Source: Sipunculus nudus (taxonomy: Eukaryota > Annelida > Sipuncula > Golfingiida > Sipunculidae). Taken from it: a stretch of 64,000 nucleotides of DNA. Under the pieces are notes generated by a model. It did no database searches, was not told the DNA's origin, and saw nothing but the letters and a program-made list of their open reading frames with translations. Shown here piece by piece: positions 1 through 11,239 of this stretch. The stretch is from NCBI GenBank assembly GCA_026874595.1, contig CM049315.1:63423389-63487388 (forward strand), read 5' to 3'. The first letter of the stretch is position 1; every line of letters starts with the position of its first letter. Position numbers and translations under genes: made by a program.

Positions 1-296
1 GCGTAATACAAGACCGTGTTTTGTGCAAAGATGACCGATTTAAACTGCCAAGGAAGCCTTTTAGAAGCTTCATCAGGCCATTAAGAACCAGTTAGAAACG
101 TCTTTTACGCCGAAATCAGCTCTTTTTTTCGTAATACATGATCGTGATTTGTGCAGAAACGGCTGATTTAAACTGCGATAGAAGCGTTTTAATAGCTTCA
201 TTAGGCCATTTAGAAATTGGTAAAAACGTCGCTCTTGCTGAAATCAGATCGGTTTTCGCGTAATACAACATCGTGTTGTGCAAAATAGAAGATTAA

Positions 297-315
297 AATT
301 GCAAAAGAAGCAATT
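297..315. repeat. Subtype-specific inverted repeat AATTGC / GCAATT
   Basis: AATTGC-AAAAGAA-GCAATT is a perfect 6-bp inverted repeat with a 7-base centre. It is shown here at its first occurrence and is present in the AATAGAAGATT and TTGCAGATTTAAATTGC subtypes throughout the window. Other subtypes read AAACTGCGAAAGAAGCGTTT at the same place, which does not form the stem. A hairpin is possible in single-stranded DNA or in a transcript. Confidence 0.7.
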
Positions 316-749
316 CAGAAGCTCCATTAGGCCATTTAGAACCGGATACAAACATCCATCTCGCCGAAATCAGCTAGGTTTTTGCCTAATTCAGGAACGT
401 GTGTTGTGCAAAAATTACAGATTTCAATTGCAAAAGAAGCAATTCAGAAGCTTCATTAGGCCGTTTAGAATCAGATACAAACGTCTTTTACGACGAAATC
501 AAATCGGTTTTTTCCTAATACAAGATCGTGATTTGTGCAGAAACGGCTAATATAAACTGCGATAGAAGCGTTTAAATAGCTTCATTAGGCCATTTAGAAA
601 TTGTTACAAACGTCGCTCTTGCTGAAATCAGATCGGTTTTCGCGTAGTACAAGATCGTGTCTTGTGCAATGATCACCGATTTAAACTGCGAAAGAAGCCT
701 TTTAGAAGCTTCATCAGGCCATTAAGAACCAGTTAGAAACGTCGTTTTT

Positions 750-761
750 GCTGAAATCAGC
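750..761. repeat. Short dyad GCTGA-AA-TCAGC at monomer anchor
   Basis: GCTGAAATCAGC is a perfect 5-bp dyad around AA, shown here at one of many occurrences. It is present in monomers whose predecessor ends in TTTTTGCT. Other monomers have GCCGAAATCAGC, with one mismatch. The centre is too short for a hairpin; a dimeric-protein site is conceivable but purely speculative. Confidence 0.55.
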
Positions 762-1285
762 TCGATTTTTTTGCGTAATGCAAGATCGTGTTTCTGCAAA
801 TATTGCAGATTTAAATTGTAAAAGAATCAATTCAGGAGCTTTATTAGACCATTTAGATCCAGATACCAACGTCTTTTTCGCCGAAATCAGCTCGTTTTTG
901 CGTAATACAAGACCGTGTTTTGTGCAAAGATGACCGATTTAAACTGCCAAGGAAGCCTTTTAGAAGCTTCATCAGGCCATTAAGAACCAGTTAGCAACGT
1001 CGTTTTTGCTGAAATCAGCTCAATTTTTTGCGTAATACAAAATCGTGTGTTGTGCAAAGATGACCGATTTAAACTGCTTAAGAAGCGTTTTAGAAGCTTC
1101 ATCAGGCCATTGAGAACCAGTTAGAAACGGCTTTTACGCCGAAATCAGCTCGTTTTTTTCGTAATACAAGATCGTGATTTGTGCAGAAACGGCTGATTTA
1201 AACTGCAATAGAAGCGTTTTAATAGCTTCATTAGGCCATTTAGAAATTGGTAAAAACGTCGCTCTTGCTGAAATCAGATCGGTTT

Positions 1286-3170
1286 TCGCGTAATACAACA
1301 TCGTGTTGTGCAAAATAGAAGATTTAAATTGCAAAAGAAGCAATTCAGAAACTTTATTAGGCCGTTTAGAATCCGATACAAACGTCTTTTACGCCGAAAT
1401 CAGCTCGGTTTTTGCGTAATACAAGATCGTGTTTTGTGCAAAGATGACCGATTTAAACTGCAATAGAAGCGTTTTAATAGCTTCATTAGGCCATTTAGAA
1501 ATTGGTAAAAACGTCGCTCTTGCTGAAATCAGATCGGTTTTCGCGTAATACAAGATCGTGATTTGTGCAGAAACGGCTGATATAAACTGCGATAGAAGCG
1601 TTTAAATAGCTTCATTAGGCCATTTAGAAATTGTTAAAAACGTCGCTCTTGCGGAAATCAAATCGGTTTGCGCGTAGTACAAGATCGTGTTGTGCAAAAT
1701 AGAAGATTAAAATTGCAAAAGAAGCAATTCAGAAGCTCCATTAGGCCATTTAGAAGCTGGTACAAACATCGATCTCGTCTAAATCAGATGGGTTTTTTGC
1801 CTAATTCATGATCGTGTGTTGTGCAAAAATTGCAGATTTAAATTGCAAAAGAAGCAATTCAGAAGCTTCATTAGGCCGTTTAGAACCAGATACAAACATC
1901 TTTTACGCCGAAATCAGCTCGGTTTTTGCGTAATACAAGATCGTGTTTTGTGCAAAGATGACCGATTTAAACTGCAAAAGAAGCGTTTGAGAAACTTCAT
2001 TAGGCCATTTAGAACCAGTTACAAATGTCGTTTTTTTGCCGAAATCAGATCGGTTTTTGCGTAATATAGGATCCTGTTTTGTGCAAAATGGCCAATTTAA
2101 ACTGCGATAGAAGCGTTTTAATAGCTTCATTAGGCCATTTAGAAATTGGTAAAAACGTCGCTCTTGCGGAAATCAAATCGGTTTTCGCGTAATACAACAT
2201 CGTGTTGTGCAAAATAGAAGATTAAAATTGCAAAAGAAGCAATTCAGAAGCTCCATTAGGCCATTTAGAACCGGGTACAAACATCGATCTCGCCGAAATC
2301 AGCTAGGTTTTTGGCTAATTCAGGAACGTGTGTTGTGCAAAAATTACAGATTTCAATTGCAAAAGAAGCAATTCAGAAGCTTCATTAGGCTGTTTAGAAT
2401 CAGATACAAACGTCTTTTACGCCGAAATCAGCTCGGTTTTTGCGTAATACAAGATCGTGTTTTGTGCAAAGATGACCGATTTAAACTGCGAAAGAAGCGT
2501 TTTAAAAGCTTCATCAGGGCATTAAGAACCAGTTAGCAACGTCGTTTTTGCTGAAATCAGTTCTTTTTTTTTTGCGTAATTCAAAATCGTCTGTTGTGCA
2601 AAGATGACCGATTTAAACTGCTAAGGAAGCGTTTTAGAAGCTTCATCAGGCCATCAAAAACCAGTTAGTAACGTCGTTTTTGCTGAAATCAGCTCGATTT
2701 TTTTGCGTAATACAAAATCGTGTGTTGTGCAAAGATGACCGATTTAAACTGCTAAAGAAGCGTTTTAGAAGCTTCATCAGGCCATTAAGAACCAGTTAGA
2801 AACGTCTTTGACGCCGAAATCAGCTCTTTTTTTCGTAATACATGATCGTGATTTGTGCAGAAACGGCTGATTTAAACTGCGATAGAAGCGTTTTAATAGC
2901 TTCATTAGGCCATTTAGAAATTGGTAAAAACGTCGCTCTTGCTGAAATCAGATCGGTTTTCGCGTAATACAACATCGTGTTGTGCAAAATAGAAGATTAA
3001 AATTGCAAAAGAAGCAATTCAGAAGCTCCATTAGGCCATTTAGAACCGGGTACAAACATCGATCTCGCCGAAATCAGCTAGGTTTTTGCCTAATTCATGA
3101 TCGTGTGTTGTGCAAAAATTGCAGATTTAAATTGCAAAAGAAGCAATTCAGAAGCTTCATTAGGCCGTTT
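1286..3170. repeat. Mosaic satellite stretch ahead of macro-repeat copy 1
   Basis: No gene is visible. Successive pieces match different parts of the macro-repeat. About 1,600-1,980 resembles ~7,507-7,890 (offset ~5,907). About 2,000-2,340 resembles ~8,038-8,380 (offset 6,038, one monomer different). About 2,400-2,980 resembles both 5,350-5,880 and 17,580-18,160. The two monomers at ~2,985-3,170 are of a different subtype from their counterparts at 18,165-18,350, so parallelism at the ~15,180 offset is broken there and then resumes. The patchwork indicates repeated unequal exchange or conversion. Confidence 0.7.
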
Positions 3171-3179
3171 AGAACCAGA

Positions 3180-4380
3180 TACAAACATCTTTTACGCCGA
3201 AATCAGCTCGGTTTTTGCGTAATACAAAATCGTGTGTTGTGCAAAGATGACCGATTTAAACTGCGAGAGAAGAGATTCAATAGCTTCATAAGGCGACTTA
3301 TAACCCGTTACAACCGTCGTTTTCGCCGAAATAAGCTCGGTTTTTGCGTAGTACAAGATCGTGTGTTGGGCAAATATCACCGATTAAAACTGCTAAATAA
3401 GCATTTTAGAAACTTCATCAGGCCATTAAGAACCAGTTAGAAACGGCGTTTTTGCTGAAATCAGCTCGATTTTTTTAGCGTAATATAAGATCGTGTTTGT
3501 GCAAAAATGACCGATTTAAACTGCAAAAGAAGAGTTTAAGAAGCTTCAATAGGCCACTTCAAACCAGTTACAAAGATCTTTTTTGCCGAAATCGACTCGG
3601 ATTTTGCGTTATAATAGATCATGATTTGTGCAGAAATGGCCAGATTAAACTGCGAAAGAAGCGTTTCAGAAACTTCATTAGGCGACTTAAAACCCGTTAC
3701 AAAAGTCGTTTTCGCCGCAGTCAGCTCGGTTTTCGAGTACTACAAGATCGTGAGTTGTGCAAAAATGGCCGTTTAAATTGCAAATGAAGCGTTTTAATAG
3801 CTTCATCAGGCCATTTAAAACCAGTTACAAACGTCGTTTTTGCCGAAATCAGCAAGGTTTTCGCTTAATACAAGATCGCAGATTTAAATTGCAAAAGAAT
3901 CAATTCAGGAGCTTTATTAGGCCATTTAGAACCAGATACCAACGTCTTTTTCGCCGAAATCAGATCGGTTTTTGCGTAATACAAGACCGTGTTTTGTGCA
4001 AAGATGACCGATTTCAACTGCCAAGGAAGCCTTTTAGAAGCTTCATCAGGCCATTAAGAACAAGTTAGCAACGTCGTTTTTGCTGAAATCAGCTCGATTT
4101 TTTGCGTAACACAAAATCGTGTGTTGTGCAAAGATGACCGATTTAAACTGCTAAAGAAGCGTTTTAGAAGCTTCATCAGGCCATTAAGAACCAGTTACAA
4201 ACGTCTTTTACGCCGAAATCAGCTCGTTTTTTTCGTAATACAAGATCGTGATTTGTGAAGAAACGGCTGATTTAAACTGCGATAGAAGCGTTTAAATAGC
4301 TTCATTAGGCCATTTAGAAATTGTTAAAAACGTCGCTTTTGCTGAAATCAGATCGGTTTTCGCGTAATACAACATCGTGT
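3180..4380. repeat. Divergent-monomer block (GAAATCGACTCGG subtype), occurrence 1
   Basis: This run of unusual monomers includes one with ATAAGCTCGG and TTGGGCAAATATC (~3,260-3,390), one with GAAATCGACTCGG and TTATAATAGATCATGA (~3,586-3,640), one starting GCAGTCAGCTCGG (~3,717), and a short monomer reading straight from CAAGATCG into CAGATTTAAATTGC (~3,870). The same ordered block recurs at 18,361, 56,800 and 62,200. It works as a landmark for the start of the macro-repeats. Confidence 0.85.
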
Positions 4381-7300
4381 TGTGCAAAATAGAAGATTAA
4401 AATTGCAAAAGAAGCAATTCAGAAGCTCCATTAGGCAATTTAGAACCGGGTACAAACATCGATCTCGCCGAAATCAGCTAGGTTTTTGGCTATTTCAGGA
4501 ACGTGTGTTGTGCAAAAATTACAGATTTCAATTGCAAAAGAAGCAATTCAGAAGCTTCATTAGGCCGTTTAGAATCAGATACAAACGTCTTTTACGACGA
4601 AATCAGCTCGGTTTTTTCGTAATACAAGATCGTGATTTCTGCAGAAACGGCTAATATAAACTGCGATAGAAGCGTTTAAATAGCTTCATTATGCCATTTA
4701 GAAATTGTTAAAAACGTCGCTTTTGCTGAAATCAGATCGGTTTTCGCTTAGTACAACATCGTGTTGTGCAAAAAGAGAAGATTAAAATTGCAAAAGAAGA
4801 AATTCAGAAGCTCCATTAGGCCCTTTAGAACCGGGTACAAACATCGATCTCGCCGAAATCAGCTAGGTTTTTCCCTAATTCATGATCGTGTGTTGTGCAA
4901 AAATTACAGATTTCAATTGCAAAAGAAGCAATTCAGAAGCTTCATTAGGCCGTTTAGAATCAGATACAAACGTCTTTTACGACGAAATCAGCTCGGTTTT
5001 TTCCTAATACAAGACCGTGATTTGTGCAGAAACGGCTGATATAAACTGCGATAGAAGCGTTTAAATAGCTTCATTAGGCCATTTAGAAATTGTTAAAAAC
5101 GTCGCTTTTGCTGAAATCAGATCGGTTTGCGCGTAGTACAAGATCGTGTTGTGCAAAATAGAAGATTAAAATTGCAAAAGAAGCAATTCAGAAGCTCCAT
5201 TAGGCCATTTAGAACCTGGTACAAACATCGATCTCGTCTAAATCAGATGGGTTTTTTGCCTAATTCATGATCGTGTGTTGTGCAAAAATTGCAGATTTAA
5301 ATTGCAAAAGAAGCAATTCAGAAGCTTCATTAGGCCGTTTAGAACCAGATACAAACATCTTTTACGCCGAAATCAGCTCGGTTTTTGCGTAATACAAGAT
5401 CGTGTTTTGTGCAAAGATGACCGATTTAAACTGCGAAAGAAGCGTTTTAAAAGCTTCATCAGGCCATTAAGAACCAGTTAGCAACGTCGTTTTTGCTGAA
5501 ATCAGTTCGGTTTTTTTTTGCGTAATTCAAAATCGTCTGTTGTGCAAAGATGACCGATTTAAACTGCTAAGGAAGCGTTTTAGAAAGTTCATCAGGCCAT
5601 CAAAAACCAGTTAGTAACGTCGTTTTTGCTGAAATCAGCTCGATTTTTTTGCGTAATACAAAATCGTGTGTTGTGCAAAGATGACCGATTTAAACTGCTA
5701 AAGAAGCGTTTTAGAAGCTTCATCAGGCCATTAAGAACCAGTTAGAAACGTCTTTTACGCCGAAATCAGCTCTTTTTTTCGTAATACATGATCGTGATTT
5801 GTGCAGAAACGGCTGATTTAAACTGCGATAGAAGCGTTTTAATAGCTTCATTAGGCCATTTAGAAATTGGTAAAAACGTCGCTCTTGCTGAAATCAGATC
5901 GGTTTTCGCGTAATACAACATCGTGTTGTGCAAAATAGAAGATTAAAATTGCAAAAGAAGCAATTCAGAAGCTCCATTAGGCCATTTAGAACCGGATACA
6001 AACATCCATCTCGCCGAAATCAGCTAGGTTTTTGCCTAATTCAGGAACGTGTGTTGTGCAAAAATTACAGATTTCAATTGCAAAAGAAGCAATTCAGAAG
6101 CTTCATTAGGCCGTTTAGAATCAGATACAAACGTCTTTTACGACGAAATCAGCTCGGTTTTTTCCTAATACAAGATCGTGATTTGTGCAGAAACGGCTAA
6201 TATAAACTGCGATAGAAGCGTTTAAATAGCTTCATTAGGCAATTTAGAAATTGTTACAAACGTCGCTCTTGCTGAAATCAGATCGGTTTTCGCGTAGTAC
6301 AAGATCGTGTCTTGTGCAATGATCACCGATTTAAACTGCGAAAGAAGCCTTTTAGAAGCTTTATCAGGCCGTTAAGAACCAGTTAGAAACGTCGTTTTTG
6401 CTGAAATCAGCTCGATTTTTTGCGTAATGCAAGATCGTGTTTGTGCAAATATTGCAGATTTAAATTGTAAAAGAATCAATTCAGGAGCTTTATTAGACCA
6501 TTTAGATCCAGATACCAACGTCTTTTTCGCCGAAATCAGCTCGTTTTTGCGTAATACAAGACCGTGTTTTGTGCAAAGATGACCGATTTAAACTGCCAAG
6601 GAAGCCTTTTAGAAGCTTCATCAGGCCATTAAGAACCAGTTAGCAACGTCGTTTTTGCTGAAATCAGCTCGATTTTTTGCGTAATACAAAATCGTGTGTT
6701 GTGCAAAGATGACCGATTTAAACTGCTTAAGAAGCGTTTTAGAAGCTTCATCAGGCCATTGAGAACCAGTTAGAAACGTCTTTTACGCCGAAATCAGCTC
6801 GTTTTTTTCGTAATACAAGATCGTGATTTGTGCAGAAACGGCTGATTTAAACTGCGATAGAAGCGTTTTAATAGCTTCATTAGGCCATTTAGAAATTGGT
6901 AAAATCGTCGCTCTTGCTGAAATCAGATCGGTTTTTGCGTAATACAAGATCGTGTTTTGTGCAAAGATGACCGATTTAAACTGCTAAAGAAGCGTTTTAG
7001 AAGCTTCATCAGGCCACTAAGAACCAGTTAGAAACGTCTTTTACGCCGAAGTCAGCTCGTTTTTTTCGTAATACAAGATCGTGATTTGTGCAGAAACGGC
7101 TGATTTAAACTGCAATAGAAGCGTTTTAATAGCTTCATTAGGCCATTTAGAAATTGGTAAAAACGTCGCTCTTGCTGAAATCAGATCGGTTTCGCGTAAT
7201 ACAACATCGTGTTGTGCAAAATAGAAGATTAAAATTGCAAAAGAAGCAATTCAGAAGCTCCATTAGGCCATTTAGAACCGGGTACAAACATCGATCTCGC

Positions 7301-10300
7301 CGAAATCAGATAGGTTTTTGGCTATTTCAGGAACGTGTGTTGTGCAAAAATTACAGATTTCAATTGCAAAAGAAGCAAATCAGAAGCTTCATTAGGCCGT
7401 TTAGAATCAGATACAAACGTCTTTTACGACGAAATCAGCTCGGTTTTTTTCGTAATACAAGATCGTGATTTGTGCAGAAACGGCTGATATAAACTGCGAT
7501 AGAAGCGTTTAAATAGCTTCATTAGGCCATTTAGAAATTGTTAAAAACGTCGCTTTTGCTGAAATCAGATCGGTTTGCGCGTAGTACAAGATCGTGTTGT
7601 GCAAAATAGAAGATTAAAATTGCAAAAGAAGCAATTCAGAAGCTCCATTAGGCCATTTAGAACCTTGTACAAACATCGATCTCGTCTAAATCAGATGGGT
7701 TTTTTGCCTAATTCATGATCGTGTGTTGTGCAAAAATTGCAGATTTAAATTGCAAAAGAAGCAATTCAGAAGCTTCATTAGGCCGTTTAGAACCAGATAC
7801 AAACATCTTTTACGCCGAAATCAGCTCGGTTTTTGCGTAATACAAGATCGTGTTTTGTGCAAAGATGACCGATTTAAACTGCAAAAGAAGCGTTTAAGAA
7901 GCTTTATCAAGCCATTAAGAATCAGTTAGGAACGTCGTTTTTGCTGAAATCAGCTCGGTTTTTTTTGCGTAATATAAGATCGTGTGTTGTGCAAAGATGA
8001 TGATTTAAACTGCAAAAGAAGCGTTTGAGAAACTTCATTAGGCCATTTAGAACCAGTTACAAATGTCGTTTTTTTGCAGAAATCAGATCGGTCTTTGCGT
8101 AATATAGGATCCTGTTTTGTGCAAAATGGCCAATTTAAACTGCGATAGAAGCGTTTTAATAGCTTCATTAGGCCATTTAGAAATTGGTAAAAACGTCGCT
8201 CTTGCGGAAATCAAATCGGTTTTCGCGTAATACAACATCGTGTTGTGCAAAATAGAAGATTAAAATTGCAAAAGAAGCAATTCAGAAGCTCCATTAGGCC
8301 ATTTAGAACCGGGTACAAACATCGATCTCGCCGAAATCAGCTAGGTTTTTGGCTAATTTCGGGAGGTGTGTTGTGCAAAAATTACAGATTTCAATTGCAA
8401 AAGAAGCAATTCAGAAGCTTCATTAGGCCGTTTAGAATCAGATGCAAACGTCTTTTACGACGAAATCAGCTCGGTTTTTTCGTAATACAAGATCGTGATT
8501 TGTGCAGAAACGGCTAATATAAACTGCGATAGAAGCGTTTAAATAGCTTCATTATGCCATTTAGAAATTGTTAAAAACGTCGCTTTTGCTGAAATCAGAT
8601 CGGTTTTCGCTTAGTACAAGATCGTGTTGTGCAAAAGAGAAGATTAAAATTGCAAAAGAAGCAATTCAGAAGCTCCATTAGGCCATTTAGAACCGGGTAC
8701 AAACATCGATCTCGCCGAAATCAGCTAGGTTTTTCCCTAATTCATGATCGTGTGTTGTGCAAAAATTGCAGATTTAAATTGCAAAAGAAGCAATTCAGAA
8801 ACTTTATTAGGCCGTTTAGAATCAGATACAAACGTCTTTTACGCCGAAATCAGCTCGGTTTTTGCGTAATACAAGATCGTGTTTTGTGCAAAGATGACCG
8901 ATTTAAACTGCGAAAGAAGCGTTTTTAAAGCTTCATCAGGCCATTAAGAACCAGTTAGCAACGTCGTTTTTGCTGAAATCAGTTCGGTTTTTTTTGCGTA
9001 ATTCAAAATCGTCTGTTGTGCAAAGATGACCGATTTAAACTGCTAAAGAAGCGTTTTAGAAGCTTCATCAGGCAATTAAGAAGTTAGAAACGTCGTTTTT
9101 GCTAAAATCAGCTCGATTTTTTAGCGTAATATAAGATGGTGTTTGTCCAAAGATGACCGATTTAAACTGCAAAAGAAGCAATTCAGAAGCTCCATCAGGC
9201 CATTAAGAACCTGGTACAAACATCGATCTCGTCTAAATCAGATGGGTTTTTTGCCTAATTCATGAATGTGTGTTGTGCAAAAATTGCAGATTTAAATTGC
9301 AAAAGAAGCATTTCAGAAGCTTCATTAGGCCGTTTAGAACCAGATACAAACATCTTTTACGCCGAAATCAGCTCGGTTTTTGCGTAATACAAGATCCTGT
9401 TTGTGCAAAGATGACCGATTTAAACTGCAAAAGAAGCGTTTAAGAAGCTTTTTCAGGCCATTAAGAATCAGTTAGGAACGTCGTTTTTGCTGAAATCAGC
9501 TCGTTTTTTTTTTTTGCGTAATATAAGATCGTGTGTTGTGCAAAGATGATGATTTAAACTGCAAAAGAAGCGTTTGAGAAACTTCATTAGGCCATTTAGA
9601 ACCAGTTACAAATGTCGTTTTTTTGCCGAAATCAGCTCGGTTTTTCCGTAATATAGGATCCTGTTTTGTGCAAAATGGCCGATTTAAACTGCGATAGAAG
9701 CGTTTTAATAGCTTCATTAGGCCATTTAGAAATTGGTAAAAACGTCGCTCTTGCGGAAATCAAATCGGTTTTCGCGTAATACAACATCGTGTTGTGCAAA
9801 ATAGAAGATTAAAATTGCAAAAGAAGCAATTCAGAAGCTCCATTAGGCCATTTAGAACCGGGTACAAACATCGATCTCGCCGAAATCAGCTAGGTTTTTG
9901 GCTAATTCAGGAACGTGTGTTGTGCAAAAATTACAGATTTCAATTGCAAAAGAAGCAATTCAGAAGCTTCATTAGGCCGTTTAGAATCAGATGCAAACGT
10001 CTTTTACGACGAAATCAGCTCGGTTTTTTCGTAATACAAGATCGTGATTTGTGCAGAAACGGCTAATATAAACTGCGATAGAAGCATTTAAATAGCTTCA
10101 TTATGCCATTTAGAAATTGTTAAAAACGTCGCTTTTGCTGAAATCAGATCGGTTTTCGCTTAGTACAAGATCGTGTTGTGCAAAAGAGAAGATTAAAATT
10201 GCAAAAGAAGCAATTCAGAAGCTCCATTAGGCCATTTAGAACCGGGTACAAACATCGATCTCGCCGAAATCAGCTAGGTTTTTCCCTAATTCATGATCGT

Positions 10301-11239
10301 GTGTTGTGCAAAAATTGGAGATTTAAATTGCAAAAGAAGCAATTCAGAAACTTTATTAGGCCGTTTAGAATCAGATACAAACGTCTTTTACGCCGAAATC
10401 AGCTCGGTTTTTGCGTAATACAAGATCGTGTTTTGTGCAAAGATGACCGATTTAAACTGCGAAAGAAGCGTTTTTAAAGCTTCATCAGGCCATTAAGAAC
10501 CAGTTAGCAACGTCGTTTTTGCTGAAATCAGTTCGGTTTTTTTTTGCGTAATTCAAAATCGTCTGTTGTGCAAAGATGACCGATTTAAACTGTTAAAGAA
10601 GCGTTTTAGAAGCTTCATCAGGCAATTAAGAAGTTAGAAACGTCGTTTTTGCTAAAATCAGCTCGATTTTTTAGCGTAATATAAGATGGTGTTTGTCCAA
10701 AGATGACCGATTTAAACTGCAAAAGAAGCAATTCAGAAGCTCCATCAGGCCATAAAGAACCTGGTACAAACATCGATCTCGTCTAAATCAGATGGGTTTT
10801 TTGCCTAATTCATCAATGTGTGTTGTGCAAAAATTGCAGATTTAAATTGCAAAAGAAGCATTTCAGAAGCTTCATTAGGCCGTTTAGAACCAGATACAAA
10901 CATCTTTTACGCCGAAATCAGCTCGGTTTTTGCGTAATACAAGATCCTGTTTGTGCAAAGATGACCGATTTAAACTGCAAAAGAAGCGTTTAAGAAGCTT
11001 TTTCAGGCCATTAAGAATCAGTTAGGAACGTCGTTTTTGCTGAAATCAGCTCGGTTTTTTTTTGCGTAATATAAGATCGTGTGTTGTGCAAAGATGATGA
11101 TTTAAACTGCAAAAGAAGCGTTTGAGAAACTTCATTAGGCCATTTAGAACCAGTTACAAATGTCGTTTTTTTGCCGAAATCAGCTCGGTTTTTCCGTAAT
11201 ATAGGATCCTGTTTTGTGCAAAATGGCCGATTTAAACTG

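Larger units (their letters stand above)
1..1285. repeat. Satellite segment matching 5,711-6,934
   Basis: Apart from its first half-monomer, this stretch runs parallel to ~5,711-6,934 at an offset of 5,649-5,650 bp: anchors 624, 753, 1011, 1141 and 1270 pair with 6,274, 6,403, 6,660, 6,790 and 6,919. It diverges after about 1,285, where a different monomer subtype follows. The offset equals about 44 monomers. It is probably the end of an earlier, partly out-of-window copy of the macro-repeat. Confidence 0.75.
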